Source of the DNA: Okeania sp. SIO3I5
GTDB taxonomy: Bacteria; Cyanobacteriota; Cyanobacteriia; Cyanobacteriales; Microcoleaceae
Assembly (NCBI RefSeq): GCF_010672085.1
Contig: NZ_JAAHHT010000018.1
Location: 1-38,080, forward strand
Reading direction: 5' to 3'
DNA length: 38,080 nucleotides
Part shown: one piece after another, positions 17,945 to 26,403 of the stretch
Numbering within the stretch: the first letter of the stretch is position 1
How the letters are laid out: each line of letters begins with the position of its first letter
Made by a program: the position numbers and the translations under genes
The notes under the pieces: generated by a model
Seen by the model: the letters and a program-made list of their open reading frames with translations, nothing else
Database searches by the model: none
Told to the model about the DNA's origin: nothing

Positions 17945-18110
17945 CTTACCGAAACAATTAAACAATTAAACAATTAAATAATTAGATAATTCAGGTTTAA
18001 AGCCTTCTCTTTCAATCAGGTTTAAAGCCGACTCTTTCAAGGGGAAGAAAATAAATTTTTTCCTTTTTGGTCAATCCTCTCCCTTTTAGGGAGAGGTAAT
18101 TATCCATTAT
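17945..18110 (+). repeat. Intergenic repeat (same family as 5036-5165)
   Basis: AACAATTAAACAATTAAAC heptamers lead into AATTCAGGTTTAAAGCC. That block is partly doubled here (CAGGTTTAAAGCC at 17990 and again at 18018). Then come AATAAATTTTTTCCTTTT, CTCTCCCTTTTAGGGAGAGG and ATTATCCATTATTG. The IS630 remnant begins directly after it. Confidence 0.6.
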
Positions 18111-18430
18111 TGAAAGCGCTTTTCATATGAATGAACCACAAAAATGTAAAATGTGGCTCATGACCAAAATAGTTATCTAGAGCGATGTAGCTGCCGCTAG
18201 GCTCCGCCAACGCCAAACAACAAAAATGGCCAGACCATATTCACAAAATTTAGGCCGACCTGTGCTTAGGGCCTATCAAAACCAAGAAGGTTCTCAACGT
18301 CAAATAGCACAAAGGTTTCAAGTTAGTTTAACTTTTGTCCGTAATTTCAGAGCGGCATTATCGAACCCGATAGAACTGTGAATCCAAAGCAACGTGGAGG
18401 AGGACCATTACCTATATGAAAACCGCTGTA
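18111..18430 (+). mobile_element. Internally deleted IS630-family insertion sequence
   Basis: Ends GAAAGCGCTTTTCATATGAATGAACC and ATATGAAAACCGCTGTAAT match the MITE ends at 16611 and 20943. Between them, from ATG 18226 to a stop at 18381, reads MARPYSQNLGRPVLRAYQ and GSQRQIAQRFQVSLTFVRNF, the helix-turn-helix N-terminus of IS630 transposases. After a frameshift NPKQRGGGPLP follows, another conserved IS630 block, then a stop. The DDE catalytic region is absent, so the element cannot move by itself. It is a plausible intermediate between the full IS and its MITEs. Confidence 0.75.
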
Positions 18431-18461
18431 ATATGGGGTAAGGGTTTATTGACATCGCCCC

Positions 18462-19703
18462 CTATCTCCTCACCACAATCTCATCTCTTCTCAAACTCAG
18501 CAACTTCGAGACTATCCACGATCGCTGTAAAACAACATCAGTAAGGATACCCCCTCGATCGCCCAGCCACATCAACCCCTTGCGCCACCATTCATTAAAA
18601 GGAGCCTCTTCACATCCAGTCCATATCACACCCAACATCGAACTCAACAACACAACTAACCTCATCAGCGACAGCACATTCTCATCACAAACATTTGCCC
18701 CATCTCCAATCTTTTCCTCAACCATACCCTTCGACAACCCTGCACCATCCACCAACTCCGATTTTTCTGCCACATCCACCTCAACACACTCTTCCGCCAC
18801 CGATACCGTCATCGTCTCCAACCCCTGAGAATTTTCTGGGGCAATTTCCACACTCACCACTTCCAACTCTTCCCTCTTCTGCTCTTCCCCAGACACCCCT
18901 GGAGTCGCCGATATATCCTGCACCGACACTTTGGCTAAATCTTCCAGTTTCTCCCGCGACTCTTTGCCCTCCCTTAATTCCAGCCCCTCACCCAACACCG
19001 ACCCATCAAAGTCAATAAAATAACGGCTCAACTTCGACTTCAACTTTTTCCGTGCCAGAGATATCCGCTTGTAAACACAATCTATGGAAATTCCTTGCTG
19101 CTCGACAATTTCCTCATAAGACAGCTCTTCATAAAAATGTAAAATAAAAGTCAACCGCATCCGTTCGGGCAAAGAAGCGATCGCCCGTCGAATAACCACT
19201 GACCTCTCATCCTTCTCCAAAACCTGCTCCGGCAACTCCACCGCCGATGCCACACCCATTTCTCCACTATCACCAACCCACTCTATATCATCAACACCCA
19301 CAGCACCCCGAGAACGTTTGCGGATGAGATCGAGACATAAGTTGCGAGTCAATGTCATCAACCAAGCAGGCAAATTAGCAATTTTCCCCGCAAACTTGCG
19401 CACCATATTCCATGCTTTCACCATTGCCTCACTCAAAGCATCCTCGGCATCTGCATGGTTAGAGTTCATCAACCTCAAACAGTAACGATAAAGCCGATCT
19501 CTATGGTCGCCCCATACCTGCCAAAACTCTTTTTCTATATCCTCCTGCTCCAATTTCTGAGGATTTTTCCGGTTTCCTGACTGGACTGCCACAGGAGGGG
19601 GAGTCATAGTCGCATGCATAGACAGACTTCCTCCTCCATGAGTAGAATTCTCTGCGATGATATCTGTTAACTGTGCTTTTTCTTCAGCCTTGAGATGCAG
19701 CAT
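18462..19703 (-). CDS. ECF-like sigma-70 factor with long C-terminal extension
   Basis: An RNA polymerase sigma factor of the ECF kind. Region 2 spans about residues 58-130 (FWQVWGDHRDRLYRYCLRLM, ADAEDALSEAMVKAWNMVRKF, LPAWLMTLTRNLCLDLIRKR). Region 4 spans about 165-225 (VIRRAIASLPERMRLTFILHF, LSYEEIVEQQGISIDCVYKR). After about residue 230 comes a roughly 180-residue extension. It is acidic and low in complexity, rich in E, V and S, and ends with a hydrophobic segment (SLMRLVVLLSSMLGVIWTG, about 345-363) and a basic tail. Usual ECF factors stop near 200 aa. An acidic tail with a membrane-like segment could tether or self-inhibit the factor (inference). No anti-sigma gene is adjacent. Base composition is visibly richer in G+C than its neighbours. 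Confidence 0.85.
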   Translation of the reverse strand: MLHLKAEEKAQLTDIIAENSTHGGGSLSMHATMTPPPVAVQSGNRKNPQKLEQEDIEKEFWQVWGDHRDRLYRYCLRLMNSNHADAEDALSEAMVKAWNMVRKFAGKIANLPAWLMTLTRNLCLDLIRKRSRGAVGVDDIEWVGDSGEMGVASAVELPEQVLEKDERSVVIRRAIASLPERMRLTFILHFYEELSYEEIVEQQGISIDCVYKRISLARKKLKSKLSRYFIDFDGSVLGEGLELREGKESREKLEDLAKVSVQDISATPGVSGEEQKREELEVVSVEIAPENSQGLETMTVSVAEECVEVDVAEKSELVDGAGLSKGMVEEKIGDGANVCDENVLSLMRLVVLLSSMLGVIWTGCEEAPFNEWWRKGLMWLGDRGGILTDVVLQRSWIVSKLLSLRRDEIVVRR

Positions 19704-19852
19704 AGATTAATTAGGCGTATTCAAAGTGTTTAAACTTTCTCTGCGATCATATTTCTATTGTTGAGTCAACGTCAATCTATTAAAATCTATATCTTTTCAA
19801 TATATTTTTTTTAATATCTACTTAATTTTCCTAGCACTGCATAAAAATTGCA

Positions 19853-19932
19853 TTTGTCAATCCCATAAAATCAATCTTTCTTTTGGATATTCACAATACG
19901 TTGCGTTTGTCAATCCCATAAAATCAATCTTT
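19853..19932 (+). repeat. 27-bp direct repeat, two copies
   Basis: TTTGTCAATCCCATAAAATC followed by AATCTTT occurs at about 19853-19879 and again at about 19906-19932, upstream of the sigma factor gene. Purpose unknown. Confidence 0.6.
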
Positions 19933-19956
19933 TTTAGAGAGAAGTGGGAGAGATAG

Positions 19957-20132
19957 TTGGGGTTTGCTGAAAAAGTTTTTTCCAGGAGTAGGGGAATAAT
20001 TTTTGGGCCAACTCTTGCCCAAAATGCTAACTTTTTGAGCAACAACAGCTGAAAACCTGGTACTTTTTGACACAAAAAAAAGGCTAAAGCCTTTATATAT
20101 CAATTCTTTGAGAGTTAATCAGCAAGCCCTAG
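19957..20132. mobile_element. Small element with GGGGTTTGCTGA / TCAGCAAGCCC ends
   Basis: About 176 bp between inverted ends TTGGGGTTTGCTGAAAAAG and TCAGCAAGCCCTAG. It includes AATGCTAACTTTTTGAGCAA, shared with the element at 10381-10748, and AAAAAAGGCTAAAGCCTTTA, which forms a short hairpin. It has no coding capacity and is likely a MITE or a deleted insertion sequence. Confidence 0.55.
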
Positions 20133-20144
20133 TTAGAGAGGATC

Positions 20145-20231
20145 TTGACATACTCCCGACGTTGCCCTTCTATTCCCCCCTTTCAAAGGGGGGTTAGGGG
20201 GGATGGACAACGCGGGATTCTTCAGTCTGGG
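20145..20231 (-). mobile_element. Orphan IS200/IS605-type right end (possible TnpB guide-RNA remnant)
   Basis: On the minus strand the segment reads CTGAAGAATCCCGCGTTG, then a loop, then GGCAACGTCGGGAGTATGTC and AA. This resembles the GAAGAATCCC...GGGAG..GTCAA subterminal hairpin of IS605 elements encoding TnpB. The loop contains the common CCCCCC/GGGGGG repeat. There is no tnpA or tnpB nearby. Recognition is by memory of such ends, so it is moderate at best. Confidence 0.4.
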
Positions 20232-20640
20232 AAACCCTGACCGCTGTTTATACAGAGGTGATGTCCTCCCCCTGTTTTGACATTGATAATAACAAAATGC
20301 TCCTAGCTTGTGTCTTGGGCTTGCTGAACGTTTAGCTTATGAAGGTATCCGAATCCGGGCCCAGGCTTTCCCATCCCTCCGCTCCCCTCCACCATAAGCA
20401 CGGGGGGTTAGGGGGGATGGAGAGCTTTGACTTCCCCGAAGGAAAGTTAAATATAAAAGTGGATTAGCATTCTTTTGATGTGCATAAAATGCCAATTATC
20501 CTGAAATTAGTGATTTGAAAAATAAGGCGAATCACTGGGCCGGTTTATGGGTGTCCTATTTTTAAGGGAATAAGACGCCTTTACATCTTTACAAATCCAT
20601 TTCAATTTGGACTAACCTAGCTAGCAAGGCAGTCTGATAA
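20232..20640. other. Gene-free spacer
   Basis: About 410 bp. It contains a second GGGGGGTTAGGGGGGATGG repeat at about 20403-20421, also present at 20185-20202, and otherwise nothing I recognise. Confidence 0.35.
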
Positions 20641-20668
20641 CCTAATTCCTTTCTATAGAAAGATTAGG
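20641..20668 (-). terminator. Hairpin downstream of tRNA-Phe
   Basis: CCTAAT (20641-20646) pairs with ATTAGG (20663-20668), and CTTTC pairs with GAAAG inside, around a TATA loop, with a two-base bulge. It lies about 30 nt beyond the tRNA 3' end on the same strand. The T-run is weak, so terminator function is inference. Confidence 0.4.
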
Positions 20669-20698
20669 TCACAAATAATGGAATAATATAGGTCTAAA

Positions 20699-20771
<73 letters not shown>

Positions 20772-20941
20772 TTTTTTTTCACTTTCACTAATATAGCAGA
20801 CTAAAATAATTTTGACAAGCACTTTTGGAATTTTTTTTATTATTAGGTGTAGGAGAAAAATTCAAAATTCAAAATTCAAAAGTAAGAATTTAAGAAAGTC
20901 AAAAATAATAATTACAGCAATTAGATGACTGGAGGTACTGA

Positions 20942-21025
20942 ATTTACAGCGCTTTTCTGATTGATGAACCACATCGACTATAACAAACCCAGTAGGGACG
21001 TTCCATGGAACGTCCCTACTGTAAG
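20942..21025. mobile_element. Truncated MITE (IS630-type left end plus palindromic core)
   Basis: Left end TTTACAGCGCTTTTC (20943), then TGATTGATGAACCACAT, matches the MITE at 16611-16722 read from its other end. The core 20990-21021 is a perfect 32-bp palindrome with half CAGTAGGGACGTTCCA, different in sequence from but equal in length to the other core. The right inverted end is missing. Confidence 0.65.
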
Positions 21026-21117
21026 AAATTCAAAATTCAAAATTCAAAAGGTAAAACTAAGAATTAAAGCAATGAGATGACTGGAGGTGCTGATAACTTG
21101 ATAACTAATAACTGATA

Positions 21118-21438
21118 ATAGAGTGCTTAATGTTCGGTATGTTCGGTGGGTTACGGTGGACAGTTAAGATTTTGGTTAGCGACTTAATATCCCTTTTACA
21201 AGGAGTGTCTCAACCTATAAACTCTTACTTTTGAATTTTAAATTTTGAATTTTGAATTCCGTTAATACCAAGCGTGAAAAAAGAATGTTACAAATAGAGT
21301 GCTTAATGTTCGGTATGTTCGGTGGGTTAGGGCGGACAGTTAAGATTTTGGTTAGCGACTTAATGTTCCTTTTACAAGGAGTGTCTAAACCTATAAACTC
21401 TTACTTTTGAATTTTAAATTTTGAATTTTGAATTCCGT
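21118..21438 (+). repeat. 145-bp direct duplication upstream of the MBOAT gene
   Basis: Positions 21118-21262 and 21295-21438 are near-identical copies. Both begin ATAGAGTGCTTAATGTTCGG, contain TTGGTTAGCGACTTAAT and AAGGAGTGTCT, and end with TTTTGAATTTTGAATTCCGT. They are separated by 32 bp. The second copy ends 8 bp before the start codon of the next gene, so one or both may carry its promoter. No ribosome site is obvious. Confidence 0.75.
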
Positions 21439-21446
21439 AAAACGGT

Positions 21447-22958
21447 ATGACTTTTATCTCCTTTAACTATGCTCTATTTTTATTAATAGTATTAGGAATC
21501 TACTGGCTAATGCCACGACAGTCTTGGCGAGTATTAATCCTCTTAATTGCGAGTTTAATTTTCTACGCTACTATTCAACCCGAATATATTCCACTGTTAT
21601 TAATAATTACCCTATTAAATTTTTACCTTGCTCAAGCTATTGGGGAACCGAAAGACTGGCGCATTGCTAATACAAAATGGAACCGCCGTCGCTTACTACT
21701 ATTGTGGTTAGGTATAGTCTCTAATATCTTACTTTTATTAAGCTTTAAATATATACCTTTTATATTAAATAGTATTGGCATACTTTACAATCTACCTAAT
21801 ATTTTAGAAACCGCTAATTGGTTTGACAATAATCTGATAGCTCCTTTAGGATTAAGTTTTTTTTGTTTTGAATGTCTCGCTTATTTAATAGACATTTATC
21901 GAGGTGCCCCTCCTGCTACTTCTTGGCTAGAATTTACATCTTATAAATTATTTTTTCCCAAACTTATTTCTGGTCCGATTACTCGCTATCATTATTTGCA
22001 AAATCAGCTAGGAATGACTAGCAAGAAAAATAGTCAAGTTTCAGTTAAAATACCAGCTTTAAAATTCCCAAATTTAGAACAAATTACGGAAGGAATTTGG
22101 TTAATCGCAACTGGGGCAGTAAAAAAAGCTTTAATAGCTGATAATTTAGGAATTTTTGTAGAGCTGAGTTTTGGTAATTTGCAAAGAGCAGGAAGTGGGG
22201 ATTTATGGTTAGCAACTGTTGCTTATGGATTACAACTTTATCTGGATTTTACTGCCTATGTTGATATTGCTCGTGGTAGTGCTTTTTTAATGGGTTTAAA
22301 TTTGCCACAAAATTTTGATTTTCCTTACTTCAGTACAAGTATTTCAGAATTTTGGCGTAGGTGGCATACGACTTTAGGAGATTGGTTGAGAAATTATTTG
22401 TATTTTCCATTGGGAGGTTCGAGGGTAGGATTATTTCGTACTTGTTTGAACTTGTTAATTGTGATGTTAATTGCTGGTATTTGGCATGGTGCGAGTTGGG
22501 GGTTTATTGTTTGGGGAATTTTACATGGTTTAGCATTAGTTGTTCATCGGTTAGTAGAGGTAGTTTCTCAACAATTTAAAATACAGAAAATCTGGGAAAG
22601 TTGGTTAGGAATTTTGGTAAGTTGGTTGTTAACCCAAAGTATGGTTTTTGGTGGGTGGATATTTTTTAGATTGCCAAATTTGAGAGATTCTTTTTGGGTA
22701 ATTTCTCATTGGTGGGGTTATGATGCGGATATTCAATTTGCCGATAAAGTTTATCTAGAGGCAATGGGTTTAGAAAGGTTACAGTTGGTGTGGTTAATTT
22801 GTGGAGTTGTGGTGCTTATGGCGGTTAATTATTGGTTTCATCGAGGTCTGAAATTACAGTTAAATTGGCAGTTGAAAGTTTTATTAGTGCCTGTATTTTT
22901 GTTTGGTGTTTGGTTGTTAGCGCCAGAAGGTTTGCCTTATATTTACTTTGATTTTTAA
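21447..22958 (+). CDS. MBOAT family membrane-bound O-acyltransferase
   Basis: A 503-aa polytopic membrane enzyme, like AlgI/DltB, that transfers acyl (often acetyl) groups to extracellular polysaccharides or other envelope acceptors. The opening FISFNYALFLLIVLGIYWLM and the next helices are typical. Core motifs are GLSFFCFECLAYLIDIYRG near residue 137, FPKLISGPITRYHYL, LQLYLDFTAYVDIARGSAFL, SISEFWRRWHTTLGDWLRNY, and the catalytic-histidine block AGIWHGASWGFIVWGILHG near 340-358. It ends LLAPEGLPYIYFDF, also a family feature. A SGNH-hydrolase partner that some systems need is not adjacent. The 3' end of this gene is repeated downstream. Confidence 0.93.
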   Translation: MTFISFNYALFLLIVLGIYWLMPRQSWRVLILLIASLIFYATIQPEYIPLLLIITLLNFYLAQAIGEPKDWRIANTKWNRRRLLLLWLGIVSNILLLLSFKYIPFILNSIGILYNLPNILETANWFDNNLIAPLGLSFFCFECLAYLIDIYRGAPPATSWLEFTSYKLFFPKLISGPITRYHYLQNQLGMTSKKNSQVSVKIPALKFPNLEQITEGIWLIATGAVKKALIADNLGIFVELSFGNLQRAGSGDLWLATVAYGLQLYLDFTAYVDIARGSAFLMGLNLPQNFDFPYFSTSISEFWRRWHTTLGDWLRNYLYFPLGGSRVGLFRTCLNLLIVMLIAGIWHGASWGFIVWGILHGLALVVHRLVEVVSQQFKIQKIWESWLGILVSWLLTQSMVFGGWIFFRLPNLRDSFWVISHWWGYDADIQFADKVYLEAMGLERLQLVWLICGVVVLMAVNYWFHRGLKLQLNWQLKVLLVPVFLFGVWLLAPEGLPYIYFDF

Positions 22959-23631
22959 AGAAGGAAAATAGATTAGTCTGAATAACTTGTAATATTTGAG
23001 GGTAGGGGTTTGGTCTCCCAACCCAAGTTGGTCTCGCAACTCAAGGGAATTACCAATCAAAAATCAATCTCACACCACAATTTTCATCAGAATATTTTCC
23101 GAAATATTTCAGTCAAATAAATTGGCAATTGAAAGTTTTATTAGTGCCTGTATTTTTCTTTGTTGTTTGGTTGTTGGCGCCGGAAGGTTTACCTGATATT
23201 TACTTTGATTTTTAAAGAAGGAAAATAGATTAGTGTGAATAGGTTTTAATATTTGAGGGTAGGGGTTTGGTCTCCAAACCCAAGTTGGTCTAGCAACCCA
23301 AGGGAATTACCAATCAAAAATTAATCCCACACCACAATTTTCATCAAAATATTTTCCGAAATATTCCAATCAAAATTAGATTATTTGTGCTGAGTTTCTC
23401 CAATATAATAGCAATCCTAAATAGCTTGTAAGATTTGAGGGTAGGGGTTTGGTCTCCAAACCTAAGTTGCTCTTCAAACCCAAAGGAATTACCAATCAAA
23501 AATCAATCTCACACCACAATTTTCATCAAAATATTTTCCGAAATATTTCAGTCAAATAAATTGGCAATTGAAAGTTTTATTAGTGCCTGTATTTTTCTTT
23601 GTTGTTTGGTTGTTGGCGCCGGAAGGTTTAC
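22959..23631 (+). repeat. Tandem duplication of the MBOAT gene 3' end and its flank
   Basis: The unit starts inside the gene at about 22861 (TAAATTGGCAGTTGAAAG) and is repeated from 23118, with a period near 257 bp; a third partial copy runs from about 23556. Copy 2 still encodes an intact tail (LKVLLVPVFFFVVWLLAPEG, then LPDIYFDF and a stop). Each copy is followed by AGGGTAGGGGTTTGGTCTCC, ACCAATCAAAAATCAATC-like and TTTTCCGAAATATT blocks. The GGTTTGG/CCAAACC hairpin block also occurs at about 14845 and 34505. No separate gene is present. Confidence 0.75.
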
Positions 23632-23744
23632 CTTCCCACACTTCCCACACTTCCCACACTTCCCACACTTCCCACACTTCCCACACTTCCCACACTTCCC
23701 ACACTTCCCACACTTCCCACACTTCCCACACTTCCCACACTTCC
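23632..23744 (+). repeat. 9-bp minisatellite CTTCCCACA x12
   Basis: Twelve perfect tandem copies of CTTCCCACA (23632-23739) plus a partial unit (23740-23744). It starts exactly where the third copy of the MBOAT tail breaks off after GGTTTAC. Because the unit is a multiple of three, all frames stay open and give artificial PHF, HTS or WEV repeats; these are not genes. Confidence 0.9.
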
Positions 23745-23922
23745 TTGACGCACTACCGAATTGTTGACACCAAAATTTTCAACATAATTAATATTAATGT
23801 AGCACAGGCATCTTGCCTGTAATACCTATTGTATGTATTTATTATAGAACTTGAGTACCATTATTGAAGAAGTCAATGACTAAAACAAAATCCATTCTTT
23901 TCTTCTTATTTATAACTCAAAC

Positions 23923-24546
23923 ATGACAGAAAATTTAACAATTCCCATCCATGAAACATTCCAAAAAACTATTCAAGGAGAAGGTTATTGGGCAGGTACA
24001 CCAGTAGACTTTATTCGTCTTGCAGGTTGCCCAGTAGGTTGTCATTATTGTGATACTGGTTACGCTAATGGAGGAGTTGGTTTACCAAGACAACTGAGAA
24101 CTTTTGATGAGTTAATTAATGAATTATTTTCTCCCAGAGTTGTTATTTCTGGTGGTGAACCTTTTATTCATAAACAACTACCTGCTTTAGTAAACAAAAT
24201 AGAAGCTACCGGTAGAAAAGTTTCAATAGAAACCTCCGGTTGCTATTGGCAAAATATTTCCCCTAACACTTGGGTAACTCTTAGTCCTAAACAACATATT
24301 AGTCCTAAATATCCAGTTGTAGCGCAAATGTGGATGCGAGCTTCAGAAATAAAATTAGTGATAGAAACTGGCAAAGAATTAGAATTTTATAGTAAAATTT
24401 TATTAGCAAATAAAAATATTCCAGTTTATCTACAGTCTGAATGGTATAGTCGCAATTTGGCTCTACCATTAGTCTTAGAATTACTTCAGGAATATCCTAA
24501 TTACCGACTCTCGGTGCAGTTACATAAGTATTTAGGAGTGCAATAA
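23923..24546 (+). CDS. queE: 7-carboxy-7-deazaguanine synthase
   Basis: QueE is a radical-SAM enzyme that contracts 6-carboxytetrahydropterin to 7-carboxy-7-deazaguanine, on the path to preQ0 and queuosine in tRNA. The short 207-aa form fits. The N-terminal [23 protein letters not shown] leads to the cluster motif CPVGCHYCD (residues 36-44; CxxxCxxC for the 4Fe-4S cluster). It continues with VVISGGEPF, the SAM-binding GGE motif near 93-101, KVSIETSG near 118-125 and VTLSPKQH near 137-144. The C-terminus [14 protein letters not shown] is conserved in the family. No other queuosine gene is adjacent; it appears monocistronic. Confidence 0.92.
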   Translation: MTENLTIPIHETFQKTIQGEGYWAGTPVDFIRLAGCPVGCHYCDTGYANGGVGLPRQLRTFDELINELFSPRVVISGGEPFIHKQLPALVNKIEATGRKVSIETSGCYWQNISPNTWVTLSPKQHISPKYPVVAQMWMRASEIKLVIETGKELEFYSKILLANKNIPVYLQSEWYSRNLALPLVLELLQEYPNYRLSVQLHKYLGVQ

Positions 24547-25364
24547 CTATTAGACTTCGTGGCAGTTGTCAGGGAATAGGGAATAGCGGTGCGACCCCGC
24601 GACGACGATAGTCGCAAGCGGTCGAGAGATGGCGAGGAAACCTCGCCATATCCAATCGACCAAGAGAGGGAACGCGCACTCCTGTGAGGGAATAAAATTG
24701 TTGATTTCATATCTTGAATTATTTCATTTTTTATTTTTGGAGATGTCTATTAATTGAAACTCCGCTCTTAAAAACGCAGTTTTAAAAGTCTGAAGAAGGT
24801 CAATTTTAAATAAAACTGAAAATAGTTTTAATTGAAAGCCACGAATCTTTAATTTGTTGAGGGAATTAAACTCAATATTCGCCAAATAACTAAGTGGAGA
24901 AAAATTAAATTTAGTCCTTGGCCTTGCTATTTACTCTTTCCTTAATCCTTCCACTCACAGAACTTCAGATAGATAAAAAAAGCTGCCTATTTGGATTAAT
25001 GATTCAATCATTAATTTCCTTATAGACAGCAAGTTCAGAACTGCAGATGGAGATACACCCTGATAGTTAAAAATGTAGATACCCCTGATGGATAACTCCT
25101 AGATGGACTAATTACCTGATGGTTTAACTCCCTAACGGTTTAGTCTCCACATCCCAAATACTAGAATTGGGGAGAGAATAGTAATAATACTACTAACACC
25201 TCACTTCCGGTTTTTGTAATCCATCAGGTCGTGCCTATGCTGTTTATATAATTACAGACTGATTCTTTGGAAGACAAGAGGGCTTTTGCAAAAACCCAGT
25301 TTTTACAGGTTGCAAGAGTATCAGTAGTTCATTCCAAATAACTAAACAGGGTTCATCTACTACT
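24547..25364. other. Repeat-containing spacer, about 820 bp
   Basis: I see no gene. A perfect hairpin ATGGCGAGG/CCTCGCCAT lies at 24629-24649, within a sequence related to 8371-8415. Near 24994-25012 is the palindrome TTAATGATTCAATCATTAA. From 25050 to 25140 are loose repeats of CCTGATGG and TAACTCC/TTAACTCC blocks. The end of the spacer should hold the promoter for the small secreted peptide gene at 25365. Confidence 0.4.
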
Positions 25365-25553
25365 ATGAAACAGAATATTATCGCTTTAGGGTTAATAGCC
25401 TCCGCAGGCTTGACGTTTTGTCATGTTCCAAAGGCCAATGCCTGGAATTTTGGCCTATCTAATAAGACGACTATTGAAGAGAGTCAAACAATTAGTTACG
25501 AGGCCACTAATGAGGACGGTGAGAGGGAAAAAGATGTAAACAGTGAAGAATAA
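25365..25553 (+). CDS. Small secreted peptide, unknown
   Basis: A 62-aa product. It has a Sec signal peptide (KQNIIALGLIASAGLTFCHV, cleavage probably after KANA at residue 26) and a mature peptide of about 36 residues that is polar and acidic (SYEATNEDGEREKDVNSEE at the end). No family is recognised. It has its own ATG, and a strong hairpin lies 66 bp past its stop, before the next plus-strand gene. The mature acidic tail could be a linker, a peptide substrate or an inhibitor (speculation). Confidence 0.55.
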   Translation: MKQNIIALGLIASAGLTFCHVPKANAWNFGLSNKTTIEESQTISYEATNEDGEREKDVNSEE

Positions 25554-25618
25554 TAATGAGGAAAGCTGAAATAACTTCAGGAAGTTAGTATAGAAAAATT
25601 AGGCTTAGAGATAGAGAT

Positions 25619-25654
25619 AGGTAGAACTCTCTGCTACGGATTAGAGTTCTACCT
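25619..25654 (+). terminator. 12-bp perfect hairpin between two unknown genes
   Basis: AGGTAGAACTCT (25619-25630) pairs fully with AGAGTTCTACCT (25643-25654) around a 12-nt loop. It lies between the secreted peptide gene and the 192-aa gene. No T-run follows (TGGATTATT), so it may be an attenuator, an RNA-stability hairpin or a protein-binding operator rather than a standard terminator. Confidence 0.5.
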
Positions 25655-25698
25655 TGGATTATTCTAGTAATATGTTCTGATTAGTATTATCGACCAAA

Positions 25699-26277
25699 AT
25701 GATGGACACAACAACTACTACACGCAGAAAAAGGGTTATTACGAGAACTGCAGAAAGAAGACAAGCAACCCCGAAAGAGAGACAGTTAATCCATTTGTTA
25801 GCTAATCTTGGATGTAGTTGCGCTAAGTATGCCTTCAAACACTCTAATAGCAAAGGAAAAATACCGCCTGAAAATCGAAAACGTTTGGCAGAGTGGCACT
25901 TTCTCCGATTACAGCAAATTCGTCGGGTGGAAAGAAGTCTTGAACCTGTCGCCCAACTTAAACGTGTTTATTATCGCAGTCAACTTAGCCCCAGATCCCT
26001 AAAATCTCTAAAACTATTATGGGTTGAGGATGAGAAACAAAGAGTTAAGCGACTCGATCCAGAGTTAGACGAACTTTTGAGTTTTACCCTTAATCTTGGA
26101 GATACCCTCAAGCAGATATTTCACACTATCGAATCTAAGGAAAGGGTATTCTCTAGAACTCCCATATCAGGGGTAGGAGTAGTACCACTATGGGTTAATG
26201 AGTGGGAAGAATCTGACTACGATATTAATTTCTTTCCTCCTTCCTTTCCAGATTGGGCCCAAGTTGTGGATGACTAA
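25699..26277 (+). CDS. Unknown 192-aa protein with basic N-terminus
   Basis: No family is recognised. The N-terminus is threonine- and arginine-rich (TTTTTRRKRVITRTAERR), followed by a compact helical part with CSCAKYAFKH (two close cysteines near residue 40) and a strongly basic stretch (KIPPENRKRLAEWHFLRLQQ, RRVERSL) that could bind nucleic acid. The C-terminal third is acidic and aromatic, including PLWVNEWEESDYDINFFPPS. There is no signal peptide or membrane helix. It lies 145 bp after a secreted peptide gene on the same strand. The start could be either of two adjacent ATGs. Confidence 0.6.
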   Translation: MMDTTTTTRRKRVITRTAERRQATPKERQLIHLLANLGCSCAKYAFKHSNSKGKIPPENRKRLAEWHFLRLQQIRRVERSLEPVAQLKRVYYRSQLSPRSLKSLKLLWVEDEKQRVKRLDPELDELLSFTLNLGDTLKQIFHTIESKERVFSRTPISGVGVVPLWVNEWEESDYDINFFPPSFPDWAQVVDD

Positions 26278-26279
26278 TA

Positions 26280-26313
26280 TCAGTTATCAGTTATCAGTTA
26301 TCAGTTATCAGTA
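26280..26313 (+). repeat. TCAGTTA heptamer tandem
   Basis: About four to five copies of CAGTTAT directly after the 192-aa gene. The same heptamer is at 3885-3912. TTGATAATTGATAATTGATA repeats follow at 26356-26385. Confidence 0.7.
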
Positions 26314-26403
26314 CGGAGTGCTGAAGTTATAAGGTTGAAATACTTGAAATACTATTGATCATTGATAATTGATAATTGATAATTACCTCTGGTTTAACCA
26401 TAG

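Noticed and set aside
18580-19018. Plus-strand proline/serine-rich frames opposite the sigma factor
   Set aside because: Shadows of the G+C-richer minus-strand gene; low complexity and no family match.
23435-23822. Overlapping frames with PHF, HTS and WEV repeats
   Set aside because: They are the three-frame reading of the CTTCCCACA minisatellite, present on both strands with no initiation signals.
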